Counted from the first letter of the stretch, positions 10,675 to 22,406 are shown. The stretch: 64,000 nucleotides of DNA from Onchidella celtica (GCA_963931925.1 OZ007570.1:45185691-45249690), one strand, 5' to 3'. Program-made: numbers and translations. The notes: generated by a model not told the origin, from the sequence alone.

Positions 10675-11952
10675 ATCATCATTGCCTTTCTCACCCTGGA
10701 TCAGGGTATAGACCACCAACAAACACTTTCCATCCCTCTCTATCATGGGCCAGTCTCTTTACATTATTCCAAGTCTTTCCGCTTCGTTGCACATCATTTT
10801 CTCTGGCTCTTCTCCACGTTCCGCGCGGCCTTCCTCTTGATCTCTTGCCCTGGGGATTCCAATCCAATACCTTCTTCGCGATGCTGTTTCCTGGCCTCCT
10901 GAGAGTGTGGCCGATCCATCTCCATCGCCTCCTACCAATTTCCTCTCTGACTGGGCTCTGTCTTGTTCTTTTCCAAACAATTTCATTGCTGACCTTGTCT
11001 GTCCATCTGATCTTAAGTAGCTTCCTCAAACATCTGTTGATGAAAACTTGGATTCTCTTTATGCAGGCCTGGGACGCATTCCAAGTCTCACATCCATACA
11101 ACAGGACTGACTTCACGTTCGAGTTGAATATCCTCAGCTTTGTTTTTAGAGATATATCCTTGGTTCTCCAAATCTTGCTTAAGGATGTGAAAGCTGCCTG
11201 TGCCTTTCCAATTCGTGCTTTGACTTCTGCCTCTGTTCCTCCCTTATTGTCAATGATACTACCAAGATAGCAGAAGGACTCTACATCTTCCAGTGGTTGA
11301 TCTCCTACTTTGACTTGTTCGCTTGGGGGTGCAACAATTTTTAGGACCTTCGACTTCGCAGGATGTATCCTCAATCCAATAGATTCTGAAATTTTGTTTA
11401 GAGCTGTAGTCTTTGCTTGCATCTGGTCGTGTGTGTGCGACAATAGTGCCAAGTCATCTGCAAAATCTAGATCGTCCAGCTGTGTCCATGGGGTCCATTG
11501 TATGCCATTTCTTCCTCCATTGGTGGTTTCTTTCATAAGCCAATCAATCACCAGAATAAACAGAAATGGGGACAGCAAACAACCCTGCCTAACACCAGTC
11601 TTGATATCAAAGCTGTCAGTAAGCTCACCATCGTGTACGACTCTGCAACTTGTCCCCTCGTACATGCTCTTGATAAGATTCACCATCTTCTCTGGGATTC
11701 CATAATGTCTCAATATTCTCCACAGCGTTTCTCTATCGATGCTATCAAAGGCCTTCTCGTAGTCAAGGAAGTTCACTATCAGTTGGGAGTTCCATTCTAG
11801 CGACTGCTCTACTATAATTCTCAGCGTGGCGATCTGGTCGGTGGTTGATCGATTACTCCTGAAACCAGCTTGCTCCTCACGAAGTTTTTGGTCTGTTGCA
11901 TCCTGTATTCGCTTGAGAATAATCCGATTGAAAACCTTTCCTGGGATGGAGA
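10675..11952 (-). mobile_element. 5'-truncated LINE insertion with 11-bp target duplication
   Basis: A 1278-bp insertion flanked by GTGTTCAGTTC on both sides (10664-10674 and 11953-11963). On the minus strand it starts inside the reverse transcriptase frame and ends just past the stop with GGCAATGATGAT, a short tail of ATG/GAT repeats. Such very short 3' UTRs with trinucleotide tails are common in the RTE group, so I infer an RTE-like LINE. 5' truncation with target duplication is the usual outcome of target-primed reverse transcription. The open frame suggests a fairly young copy. Confidence 0.92.
10691..11951 (-). CDS. Non-LTR retrotransposon reverse transcriptase, 5'-truncated
   Basis: Polymerase of a LINE that copies its RNA into DNA at a nicked chromosomal target. 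The frame is open for 419 codons from the insertion edge to a TGA at 10691-10693, with no internal stop. Numbering from the first full codon (11950): EEQAGFR at 25-31; motif A FLDYEKAFD at 61-69, with the catalytic Asp at 63; GVRQGCLLSP at 119-128; the catalytic FADD at 163-166; LGSI at 229-232; then the C-terminal LLYGCETW (283-290), RWRWIGHTLRR (342-352) and WNPQGKRSRGRPR (364-376). The endonuclease and first polymerase blocks are absent through 5' truncation, so the copy cannot move by itself. There is no genuine start codon; a GTG at 11776 is just an internal Val. The related tail at 9595-9852 lies on the same strand. Confidence 0.93.
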
Positions 11953-12114
11953 GTGTTCAGTTCGGTGGGGGCAATTTCCCTACCAGAAATGAGTGCGCTC
12001 TGGTGTGCATGAAATCTGTAGTAAGACTAGAATAATTAGGGAAGCTTTCTCGACCAAAAAGAGAGAAAGATGGATTCACAGGTTTATCCCGGTAATACCG
12101 GGAACTTCATCTAG

Positions 12115-12550
12115 TATTATAAAAAAAAAATAGTGGTTAGAGTAATTCATTGTGGTGCAATTTTGGCCTTTTTTTTTGCTCGAAGCTACAGCCTAAATAA
12201 CAGCTTCAAAATTTGTAAAATTAATTTTCTTAAGTGTCATCTAATCCAGTTCAATCGCTTTTATATCGACCGATTGTGTTCATTCAAGTTTCAGGTATTT
12301 TTAAATAAAAAGTTGTGAAAGTGTAAAATACAATGATCTTTGTTTTGGCACCCTGTAGTAAGCCCATCGCACCAGAAACGTTCAATTCCGTGCGCACGGT
12401 TTCCCTATCAGAAATAAGTGAGTAGTGCTCTGGTGCGCTTGAAATTTGTAGTAAGATTGTAGATTATGGGAAGCTTTCTAGACCGGAAAGAGAGAGATGG
12501 ACCGGTGGGCTCTCAGGTTTATCCCGGATAATGCCGGGAACTTCATCTAG
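12115..12550 (+). mobile_element. Helitron-like unit B
   Basis: A 436-bp head-to-tail copy of unit A without the LINE. It opens with TATTATAAAAAAAAAATAG, has the shared interior TTTTTTTGCTCGA..CTACAGCC and TCAAGTTTCAGGTATTTTTA, and ends with hairpin CCCGG-ATAATG-CCGGG (12523-12538) and CTAG (12547-12550) before T. At the LINE target it reads GTTCAATTCCGTGCGC, an uninterrupted version of the site. Confidence 0.65.
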
Positions 12551-12991
12551 TAAAACAAACAAAAAATAGTGGCGGGAGTAATTCATTGTGGTACAATTTT
12601 GACCCTTTTTTTGCTCGACGCTACAACCTAAATGACAGTTTCAACAATTATAAAATTAATTTTCCAAGGTGTCAACTAGTCCAGCCCAGTCGCCTTTGTA
12701 TGGACCGAATGTGTTGATTCAAGTTTCAGGTATTTTTAAATAAAAAGTTGTAAAATTTTTTAAATACAGTGATCTTTGTTTTGGCTCTCTGTAGTAAGCC
12801 CACCACACCGGAAACGATGTATTAATACGCGTTCAGTTCGATGCGCGAAATTTCCCTACCAGAAATGAGTGCATAGGGTGCGCATAAAATCAATAGTAAG
12901 ACTGTAGAATACGGGAAGCTTTCCAGACCAGAAACAGATGGAACAGTTGGTTCACCGGTTTATCCCGGATAATGCCGGGAACTTCGTCTAG
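12551..12991 (+). mobile_element. Helitron-like unit C
   Basis: A third tandem unit of 441 bp, ending with hairpin 12964-12979 and CTAG (12988-12991) before T. It contains GCGTTCAGTTCGATGCGCGA, the intact target site hit by the LINE in unit A. Confidence 0.65.
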
Positions 12992-13149
12992 TGTTTTTTA
13001 TTTAAAAAAAAAAATCTAGTAAAGGTTCTGTTTCTTATAAGCAGTCAAATAGTCCATGCTAAATGCCACTGAATAAGAAAAAGTGAGAAGAACAAGAACT
13101 TATCATGGATAAAACCATACCAGTGGCCGTACGCTGTTTCTGGAGAACC

Positions 13150-13502
13150 ACGTATTCAGTCATCCATCCAGCCACCATCCATCCATCCAGCCACTCAGCC
13201 ACCCACCCACCCACCCGTCCGTCGGTCCGTCCGTTCGTCGGTCCATTCTTCCTTCCATCCATCCATCCAGCACCCATCCATCCATCCATCCGTCCATCCA
13301 GCCACCCATCCATCCATTCATCATCCATCCATCCATCCATCCACAGCACCCATCCATCCATCCATCCAACCATCCACTCATCCACCCATCCATCCACCCA
13401 TGCATCCATCCATCCATCCAGCCACCCATCCATCCATCCAGCAACCATCCATCCATCCGTCCATCCAATCATCCATCCATCCATCCATCCATTCACAGAC
13501 CC
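13150..13502. repeat. CATC/CACC tetranucleotide microsatellite, degenerate
   Basis: (CATC)n interspersed with CAGC, CACC and CGTC words over about 350 bp. It makes long HPSI-type frames on the plus strand and WMDG-type frames on the minus strand, all artefacts. Confidence 0.95.
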
Positions 13503-15099
13503 ACTCATCTACCCATCTTTCAGTTACCGAGTCGCTTTATTGTGATGGCATTTTTCGAGTCGGCCTTCCGGCTCGACATTTAAACTTGAATATAAGCATA
13601 TTAATATAATTATATCTCTAAGACAGGTGCATTTTTTCCCCAGAACTCCGACAAAAAGGATGCATCAAAATGCCCCAGATTCGTGTTTATGGTATTGGTC
13701 CAAACGATCCACAGTAATGTGATATGGCTGATGATTAAACAGGACTTAAGGCACAAGGGTTATTAATAACTCATGCCTGGTGGCTGTTCCTATGCCGAAA
13801 GGATAATTTGGCCAAGTGACAGTATTTCACGAACTGGGTACTGATACCAAGCTCCATAATGGAAGTTAATTAGTTTGCGGAAGTTTCCAACACTGTTGTG
13901 GAAAAACAAACTGTGGCTCTAAAAATAGGAAGAGCTTAGACAGGTGCATTTATGCCCACCAATTCTCTTGTCCCAAGCCAGAGGGGTAAGGTTTAGGATA
14001 GGGGTAGTGTTGTCTAGATTGATGCTTGGAAATAGTTGGGTTTTTTTTAATGGGGGAGGGGGCGTACTACGGTTCTTGGGGGGGGGGGGAGTACTACGGT
14101 AGGGGGAATTGCCCCTATCGAAGTCTATGTAGCGTAGTTTGGCTTTTCTCAAGCAATAAACCTAGACAACATTACCCTAACCCTGTCTCTGAAGCCTAAT
14201 CCTAACTCATAGGGACAATTATACCTCCCGAAAACCCAAAAGGGACAATGGTCCCACTTCCCTAAAATATTCCAAAACCAGCACTTATGTCGGTATGATT
14301 TCAACCTATGTTTGTCTTACTAGAGGACTGATGATGGACATAACGACTGTGGGAAGTTTGATTGGTCCTGATCTAGAATTGCCGCTTTACCAAATTATGC
14401 TCATCGTAATATTTTACAGAGTCCGCATCTCTCAGCCTGTCAAAGGAGAAATATTATTATTCATTTCCGGTGTCCGAGCATTTGCGAATATTATACCGTG
14501 GTAGATCAGAGCAAACTGATGATATTTAGTAAATTAGTGGTGGTTCGTTCCTGTGCCCATCGATTTATTCGCGTGGGCCAGACGGTGATATGGACATATG
14601 TGCGAAACCCGATAATCGTTCCCACATAGTATCAAGAAAAACACATTTATTTTTCCACGCGGGTGATCCGATTTGACCCTTTTGATCTCGATGATGCCAT
14701 AGATCCAGATGACTTGCTGACTTTGCTCATGTTAACAGGCGATTGTCATTTGCTATGCCCTCTCATATTAGGGCTAGCACTGGCTCCTTGGGGAGGTTTC
14801 TGTCCCTGGAGTTTGCCCCATGTAAAATGTGTCCAACTCAGACAAATTGCATTCGGTCTGATCGACTAGGTGCCAGTCAAACCATTTTGACTGCCGTAAT
14901 GATAGTACAGAAATGTCACAAGCTGATGGGACACGAAGCGAAGAAGGCAAAACTAAAATTAAAGAAGTGAGATTAGGCGTGACGTGCGCAAAGTGTAAAT
15001 GAAAATCTACGCACGCTCTGCATTAGCGTGACCTCTGAAAACTGCATAAATTTCTGTCATAAGGCGATGCCGTATTGAATTAAGTCTGTTTCGGGTCGG
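13503..15099. other. Mostly unique, with an inverted-repeat region
   Basis: GTAGTGTTGTCTAG near 14003 and CTAGACAACATTACC near 14162 form a short inverted pair around G-rich sequence in which GTACTACGG is repeated (about 14064 and 14091). This could be a decayed terminal-repeat element. AGACAGGTGCATTT occurs near 13621 and 13936. No gene was recognised. Confidence 0.35.
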
Positions 15100-15240
15100 C
15101 TTTGAGGACTGCGGTGTTAAACGGGATATGGCGCTGTAGCGAGTTTGAAACAAGTCCTCCTCGCTAGTTGATTCAAAGGGAGTTTAAGTCATAGTCCGAA
15201 TCGGCGCAGAACAAAATTGACTTACTGCGATAAAACCCAA
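15100..15240 (-). mobile_element. Possible diverged MITE M1 copy
   Basis: GAGGACTGCGGTGTTAAACG, GAGTTTGAAACAAGTC and AGTTGATTCAAAG follow the order of the minus-strand M1 pattern but with many differences. No terminal repeats were identified. Confidence 0.35.
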
Positions 15241-16838
15241 TTCAGACGTGTGCGTAAGTAAAATTGGATGTACGGTACAGGCTTCGGAGATGGCCAGTTT
15301 GTTTGAGCAAGGTTATGGACCATAATTGCTAGTGTAAAGGGAAGCATTTTTTTTCCATAGCAGATGATGAGGAAACATTATTATTTTATTTGTGGGGGGG
15401 GGGGGTATGAGCATGTATGCAGAGGTATGTTCATGCCGACATCATTTTTTTTTTTTTTTTTACAAAGCTCAGAAGAAAAAAGTGATATTTTGCAAAGTAC
15501 TACGTTGGCTACAAATGATAGTGAAAGTAGGCCTATACATTAAATCTGAAAGAAAAGTAGCCTCTAAATTCCAAATGCAATGCAAGCTTTTCCGTCACTA
15601 AGACTCCCGCTTGGTTTTTAAAACAAATCTTAAAAAATCAGTTTTCCATAGGCCTGGGTAGTACTTCTGGTGATTTCTTGTGGAATGAAAAAAAAACAAA
15701 CAACCGCACCCAAAAAACCAATCATAGTTGTAGAGGTCGTCAAGCCATCATTTTTTCCCAGTGGTGCTGAGTCAAAGCACAAATTAGCGTTTTCCTTGGT
15801 CGACACAGCAAAATAAATGTAGCTGGTGAAAGTAAGTTGGAACCAGTAGTCGATGAACTGCATCTATGACTCATGGTGGTGAAACAGCGTATGACTAGGA
15901 GAGAAGCGGAGAGCCTCGACCACCCGGCGCAGTCTAAAAAGACTTAATTTAGTATTGAGAAATCTCTCTCAACGGTAATCGAACTGTGGGATGGAGGTCA
16001 TGATTCGTTTGAGAATCTTTTTTTATTTTTTATTTTGCGAAAGCGGTGTGGGCCAGAATCTTTGCAGTGACACAATGAATTCAGAAGTAGTTCACCGCAC
16101 AGAGTTAGCCTACATAGAATCTTAAAAAAAAAAAAAAGGTCATCGCTGTCAGTAAGGTTGAGGTGTGATCTGTCTGTACAGGGGAAGTAGCCATTACTCT
16201 TCCTCCCCTCACCCCCAACCAATCCAGCTCACCCCCCTTTTTTGTGTTGAATATAAGCCGCGTTGAAAACATTGTAGATTAAAGTGGCGGTATGATGATC
16301 TGTTACTTTGAAATGAGAATACGAACAGTTATTATGTGAGCCCGTAAAGTGGAAAGGTAATGCACACGGAGGTGTCATAGATTGAAGCCAGACAATAATA
16401 CACATTATTATCTAACTTTTCATTGGGCGGCGAATCCTGGTGTTTTCTGTCATTGGTAATCAGCATGATCTGGCAAGGTGTGACTGTTGTAGTTATTAAT
16501 ATTTGTTTGCGAGGGAGAAATGGAGAACTCGAGCAGCGTTAAAGACAAATCAGATTTCCCCCTCCCTTTTTTTCTTATTTTACTTATTTTACTTATTTTT
16601 AAGTTTTTAGAGTAATATTCTTTAAATGAAACAGAGAACATGCAAAGAGACGGACCTTTTATGCCCAGCTACATGGATTTTACATCTATATTGTGTTCCC
16701 CCCCCCCCTTTTTTTTCCCTCTTCTTGTTTTATTTTATTTATTGATCTATTTACTTTTTTGGCTGGCTCGGCTTGAAATGCGAATTGGTCTGTAACCAGT
16801 GTGTATATGAATCAGTGATTTTGCTGTTGAAGATAAAT
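15241..16838. other. Unique sequence with homopolymers
   Basis: G12 at 15394-15405, T-runs at 15446-15461, A-run at 16124-16136 and C/T runs at 16699-16716. No gene or shared repeat was recognised. Confidence 0.4.
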
Positions 16839-17204
16839 AAATGGATGAATGAATATAAAAATAACTAAATAAATAAATAAATGGATGAATGAATATAAAA
16901 ATAACTAACTAAATAAATAAATAAATAAATAAATGAATACAAAAATAAATAAGTAAATAAATAAATAAATGGATGGATGAATACAAAAATAAATAAATAA
17001 ATAAATGGATGAATGAATACAAAAATAAATAAATAAATGAATAAATGGATGAATGAATACATAAATAAATAGATAAATAAATAAATAAAGAAAGAAAGAA
17101 AGAAAGAAAGAAAGAAATAGATAAATAAATGGATGAATGAATACATAAATAAATAAATAAATAAATAAATAAATGAATAATAAATAAATAGATCAGTAAA
17201 GGAG
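16839..17204. repeat. AAAT/GAAT tetranucleotide satellite
   Basis: (AAAT)n blocks alternate with GGATGAATGAATA spacers and one (AAAG)n block (17087-17115), giving a higher-order pattern. The minus frame of LFIY repeats across it is an artefact. Confidence 0.92.
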
Positions 17205-17569
17205 TAAATAGAGAAATACATCAATAGACAAGCCATTGCATCTCTGGACCAGCTCTCTGTCACGATTATCCTGAGTATGGACTTTGTGTTTGTCGGTGTG
17301 TATACAGTGTTTTGTATAGACACTTCTGTCGGAGTTTTGAGAATCATCGTTGTTTTCTCCTGTATTTGTTACTTTTTATTTCTCTATTCCAATGCTGCCG
17401 AGGCAGAAATTCGTCCAAAAAATACGAAATTCCTCATCGTTGACATTCCTTGATGGAAATCATTTCCTTTTCTTATCTGTGACACGAAATCTGGGCCCGT
17501 CCAAATTTTGTATCGAATGAAATTATCGCCCCAGAGCTGGAGGCGCATAACGAATTGGTCGGAGAGTAG
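17205..17569. other. Unique sequence, nothing recognised
   Basis: No repeat or motif was recognised between the AAAT satellite and the CpG-rich patch. Confidence 0.35.
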
Positions 17570-17805
17570 CGGGAGAGGGAGGGAGGTGGAGGGGGGAGTC
17601 GGGGACACACCAGAGTGAGTGGTGGACGGCAGATGCGCGTGGCCGAGGGATGTGACGCGGGTAGACGGGCCTGCAGCCACGCTTAGGGTAGTGACGCATG
17701 CGACTGGCGCGTGTCGCTTACTGGTGAGTGAGTCGGGGCTGGCAGCTCTCTGGCCCCTGCTCCACGAGAGGGACTCACACACGCTGCCAAGGCACGCGTA
17801 ATACT
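17570..17805. promoter_or_regulatory. CpG-rich patch, possible promoter or first exon
   Basis: A GC-rich block in AT-leaning surroundings. By eye about 13 CpG fall within roughly 110 bases around 17633-17740. It contains CTTACTGGTGAGTGAG, a good splice-donor-like sequence (GTGAGT near 17723) on the plus strand. The overlapping minus frame (17384-17830) shows no motif. No start codon or downstream exon could be tied to it. Confidence 0.3.
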
Positions 17806-18950
17806 GCCTTTGCTTTTGGAATACGTACATTAGAGACTAATCGTTAGCACGGAGATTGTTTGACTCAAGGGTCAGAGGTGAGCATTGTTATACTGTCTGT
17901 GTGATGATGTGATATTATTTCCTATGACATTAAATCCAGATTTGCACACGTTTTTGTTGTCTTCGGGTTTTAAGAGATGGTTTGATTTCTTTTTCACGTT
18001 TCTCAGCATTCGGTATCCTAATTGCTTTTTACCCGAAATTATACTATTGTGATTTCCCCACAATTGTGGCTTCTCGGCATTCGCTTCATAGAGATCATTA
18101 GTGTGTTCGCGGGGTCTGTACTTCCCCTGTATTTCTCAAAGAGTAACAATAATAATAATAATCGTATTATAAAGGAAGTAAGGCCTCCAATCTATCCATA
18201 AAAGGCTTTTTAACCCCTGAGCCTTGAATTCTGCAAAGTATCACATTACGCTTCTAAAGTTGTGAATGTGTACGTGGACATAGCTTAAAGGGTCTTTTTT
18301 ATACTTTCGTGAGTCAGCGGGCCCAGCTAACATCTTAACTATCATTACTAATCATTGCTAGTAATAATAATGAAAATAATAATAATAACCTAATAGACTT
18401 GTCATTAGCTGGTTAAGTGACTATGAATAGTGCCGTGATGATTTCATGTCCGTCAAGATAGTCCGTCATTTGGCGTGTCTGACACATGACTAAGGCCCTG
18501 GGAACGCTCTCGATATCAGCGGTGAAACCCTTTGTACTGATGCGTTCGTTACCAGCAGGAATTGATCCTTTGTTGCTTTTTAATCAAGTCACTCGGGCAG
18601 TTTTTTTTTTTTTGGACATGTGTACTTGCTTGATGATGGAGAATTGACATGTTTTTACAATTGAGTACAAAACCTGTATCTGGCATATTCATTATTATCT
18701 TTGATAAACAGTGATTACCAAGTCTTGCGGAGATGCTGGGTGAAATTATTGGTGAAGACCTTTGTTTCTAAGCGGCCTCAGCGAAAGGCTGTTGGCCTTT
18801 ATTCTTGATGCTAGGTCTGTTTCTGTAATTTCCTAGTTAGTGGATGTTCTGAATTTCTTCTCTTGATTTCTTTTGTTCTGCTTTGTTCCTAAGTTTTGTG
18901 GCTTTGGTTTCTTGTTGATGACAGTAGAGGTGACATGAGCGCAATAGTGG
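17806..18950. other. Unique sequence with AAT runs
   Basis: (AAT)n at about 18149-18162 and 18364-18386, and T12 near 18601. No gene was recognised. Confidence 0.35.
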
Positions 18951-19203
18951 TAAGATAAGATACGTTGAGATGAGATAAAAATCGCTTTATTATTCCATGA
19001 GGGAAATTCTCTTTCACAGAGCGTGTAAGAGCACTTTATGTGGTTCACACATCCTGCGCATCATTACATAATATATAATTATCATGCTTCAATAAAGTAA
19101 ATGAAGTGACATGGCATGGTAGCCTACTTTAGTGATAAATGGCACACGTCTGCTATAGTGTCTTGTTGAGGCAAATTGCAGAGGGCAAGCAAATTGCAGA
19201 GGG
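18951..19203 (-). mobile_element. Dispersed repeat H (LINE/SINE-like 3' end), copy 1
   Basis: On the minus strand it carries ACGTGTGCCATTTATCACTA, then GCTCTTACACGCTCTGTGAA, AGAGAATTTCCCTCATGG, AATAATAAAGCGAT, and a tail built of TTATC/ATCTC repeats. Three other copies in the window share this 3' end with different 5' extents, as expected of truncated retroposons. Confidence 0.7.
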
Positions 19204-20897
19204 CAAAAACGATCTTCTAATAGAAAGAGTGAGGCAAAGAAAACAAAAAAGTTAAGTTATTGGTTTTAGTTATTTATATTGCTTATACATTGCATTACGA
19301 CAGGATCAGTCCCGTACGACAGGTTTGAAATCCTCTAGTTCTTGTCAGCATTCGGCCACAGAACGTGACGCACGAACATCACTAAGGAATTATCGAACTC
19401 TGGGTAGTTAGCCAGTTGACAGTTTACAGGAACCACCAGAGACCGGTGGCAGCGATTTGAATGTTTATGTAAAGTCACAGAAACGAACTGACGTCCATGG
19501 CAGGAAAATAAGCCAAGGTTATTTCTGTTGGCTGATTAATGGGCTTACATTGATTTTAATAATTACATAAAATTCGGAGATGGCGGTGGTTTGAAAAGAG
19601 AGAACTACGAGTTCAAATTCCGCTTTGTTTTTGTCGTGGTCAGAAGAATAGTGGAGCAAATCATGTTTAAGGAGCTTCGTGTTCGTACGTTTCTTGGTGT
19701 GTGTGTATGTGCGTGCGAGTGCGTGTGTGAGTGAGTGGTGAGTGAGTGAGTGAAATATTAAAGGCGAAATTAATATTTGGATGTTAATTCCCCATTTCAC
19801 CCCCCGGCAATAACATGCGCATTATGTCACTACTGTTCCAGGGAAGACATTGTTCTGAAAACACACACAGCTCAGCACACAGAATTGGCATTTTAGAAAT
19901 TGCAGCTTTGCATGTAGTGATCTCACTTTCAGTCATGTGCAATATTGCAAGCATTTTCTTATAGTAATTCTCAAAAATTGCTTTATATGGATCTGAAAAG
20001 AGTCCTGAAAATGAGTACAAAAGTTTTTAAATCAAGTTGTGGATCTTAGCCTCTTTCATAAAGGACAAGAAGCGCTGTGGGGCCCATGTCAGAAAATAGT
20101 TCATGGGTCTGCATGCATAATGCTTTCTTGGGATATGCAAATAAAATCTACATATTCAAACAAAATATGTATTATTGATAGTTGGCAATTGCATGTCACC
20201 ATGGGGGGGGGGGGGGGGGCTGAGTAAAAAACGATGTTTTGGGTGGACATGATATATCATAATATCGGACGGGCTGCATTTTTTTTTTTTTACTCTTTGT
20301 TAAGGAGTTTCGTGTCAAATTCGCTTGAAGGTTGAATGAATTTTAGATGTGTGGAAAATCGAAACGTCCCAAGGAGTGATTTAACCCAATTAGTGAATTT
20401 TGGCCCTCTGGATGGTCGATATCGAAGACAATCTTCCGCTTGGAGATACTGAAAATTGAAGGCGTCAAAGCGTTTAAAAAAATTACTGAGAAAAAAATCG
20501 CAGAAACAGAACGCATAATATAACCCATAGCAAAAAAAAGTTCCATTTTTCTCAAGGTATGAACTTTGCACATGATAATGTATATAATTTATGTTTAAGC
20601 TCCTCATTTAACATTTGACCCACAGACTACTCACTGCCATTATCAGGGACAAGATAGTGATCTCTTTGCCGGTAGGGACATTTCACAGTAACTGACGGGA
20701 CCTTCAGACAATACTTTATAAGAAAGAAAATGCCACTAAATAAATAATCAGCCATTCATTTCAAAACTGATTGATCCAGAATAATGGTACAGAAATGATA
20801 AAGATGTGCTTTGAGTCCATTCAGTTGCCTTCACTTTAGTTGGAAACTGATGGGAGGTTGTAAACATGTGCTCTTTGATGGTCGCCAGGTCACATTT
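19204..20897. other. Unique sequence with GT/GAGT and poly-G runs
   Basis: GTGTGTG/GAGTGAGT low complexity at about 19697-19752, G17 at 20203-20219 and T12 at 20280-20291. GCAGAGGGCA is duplicated near 19176 and 19196. The minus frame at 20290-20607 has no motif. Confidence 0.4.
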
Positions 20898-21234
20898 AGT
20901 GTGAGATACGGACAGTCGAGATAAACAGGATCTCGTGCCCAGGAGGGAATGAAATAAGTCTGTCTCATTAGTTCCGGCGCGTCAAAACTGTCTTGAGTCA
21001 ACTGGTGGAGAGAGAGACCTCGCGCACTGAGTCAAGACTGTTTTGTCTCGGGTTTTAGTGTGAGATACGGGACAGTAGATTTAAATGGGACGTGGCACTT
21101 GGCGAGATCGAAATAAATACTGAAACAAGTCTGTCTCACTGATTTGGGCGTTTGAGAACTGTTAAGTCAACTGGTGGATGAGAGAGACCTTGGGAACTGA
21201 TTCAAACCAGACTTGACTGAGTGCGTCACCAGCC
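20898..21234 (-). mobile_element. MITE M1, copy with internal tandem duplication
   Basis: Two segments about 159 bp apart each run from AGTGTGAGATACGG through AAATAAGTCTGTCTCA/GAAACAAGTCTGTCTCAC and AACTGGTGGA to AGAGAGACCT. The element ends GACTTGACTGAGTGCGTCACCAGCC, an M1 terminus. So an M1 interior was duplicated in tandem in minus orientation. Confidence 0.6.
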
Positions 21235-21920
21235 TGTGAGTCGCTAGAGCACTGACAGTCATAAAATCCCAATAAAAGATAACCCAGTCCCGCTCCCAGA
21301 TCCACAGAACCAGAACAAATAGTCGATGTTGTCTGTTCAGCGGCTCGGTTTCCTAGTTCCTCCCGATCTCTCAGGCCTGTTTGTATTTTATTATTTCTTT
21401 ATCATTCTCCCCCCCCCCCCCCCCCCCCCCCCATTTTGGCTTCCCATGTTTGACAAATATGGCGTAAAGATCACATCGATTTTGCAATTATTTTCATTTA
21501 ATTAAATCTTTTCAGTTACAGTAAAATTCGTTCGTTCCCCCCCCCCCCCCCCCCCCGCTCTTTTTGGCTGTGTTTACGAGTAAGGGCCGACTACGAGCTC
21601 GGACAACAACATTGATAACTGGACCGGCATACAACAACGGCATTGCCGAGCACAAACAACAACTAACAACAACAATATTGTGCATTATGTTTTTCAGTTA
21701 CGGTAATAAATTTAAAAGTTTAGTTTTAATGTCATGTTGTTGTTGTTGTTGTTTTTTCAAAGAAATAAGATGAGACATTATTTGAAAATCAAACATAGAG
21801 AACTATGGTTTTAATGAAACAATGAAATAATCCATGCAAAAAGCCATTAAAAAATTCAGAATATCTCAAGGGTCATCATAGACATTGAGCATTTCAATAA
21901 CGGTACGCTCATTAAAAGGG
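21235..21920. other. Unique sequence with two long poly-C runs
   Basis: C24 at 21409-21432 and C20 at 21537-21556. An ACAACAACA patch lies near 21657-21676 and (GTT)n near 21736-21752. No gene was recognised. Confidence 0.5.
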
Positions 21921-22406
21921 GGCGGGGGTGTTGTTGAAGCCAACCATATGAAAACTGAACGAAAGGAGAGGGGGGGGGGGATTTTATAATGGTTACCACA
22001 TAATCGCACAGAATTGTTGTTGAAGCCAACCATATGAAAACTGAACGAAGTGGGGGGGGGGGGGGATTTTATAATGGTTGCCACATAATCGCACAGAATT
22101 GTTGTTGAAGCCAACCATATGAAAACTGAACGAAAGGAGAGGGGGGGGGGATTTTATAATGGTTACCACATAATCGCACAGAATTGTTGTTGAAGCCAAC
22201 CATATGAAAACTGAACGAAGTGGGGGGGGGGGGGGATTTTATAATGGTTACCACATAATCGCACAGAATTGTTGTTGAAGCCAACCATATGAAAACTGAA
22301 CGAAGTGGGGGGGGGGGGGATTTTATAATGGTTACCACATAATCGCACAGAATTGTTGTTGAAGCCAACCATATGAAAACTGAACGAAGTGGGGGGGGGG
22401 GGGGGG
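21921..22406. repeat. 85-bp minisatellite with a poly-G tract in every unit
   Basis: TTGTTGAAGCCAACCATATG recurs at 21931, 22017, 22102, 22187, 22272 and 22356 (spacing 84-86). Each unit also has ATTTTATAATGGTTACCACA, TAATCGCACAGAATTG and AAAACTGAACGAA, then a G run of about 10-16. Units are nearly identical apart from G-run length and GAAAGGAGAG versus GAAGT before it, which points to recent amplification. Confidence 0.95.

Larger units (their letters stand above)
10388..12114 (+). mobile_element. Helitron-like unit A, interrupted by a LINE
   Basis: The unit starts TCTTATTATAAA after an A (10387) and ends with the hairpin CCCGG-TAATA-CCGGG (12088-12102), 8 nt, then CTAG (12111-12114) followed by T. 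That is the classical Helitron 3' arrangement inserted between A and T. Without the LINE at 10675-11952 and one copy of its target duplication, the unit is about 438 bp, matching units B and C. It has no coding capacity of its own. Confidence 0.6.

Noticed and set aside
13059..13545. Frames of 146-149 codons on both strands
   Set aside because: Both translate the CATC microsatellite (WMDG and HPSI repeats).
16865..17347. 160-codon minus frame rich in F/I/Y, resembling a membrane protein
   Set aside because: Generated by the AAAT satellite.
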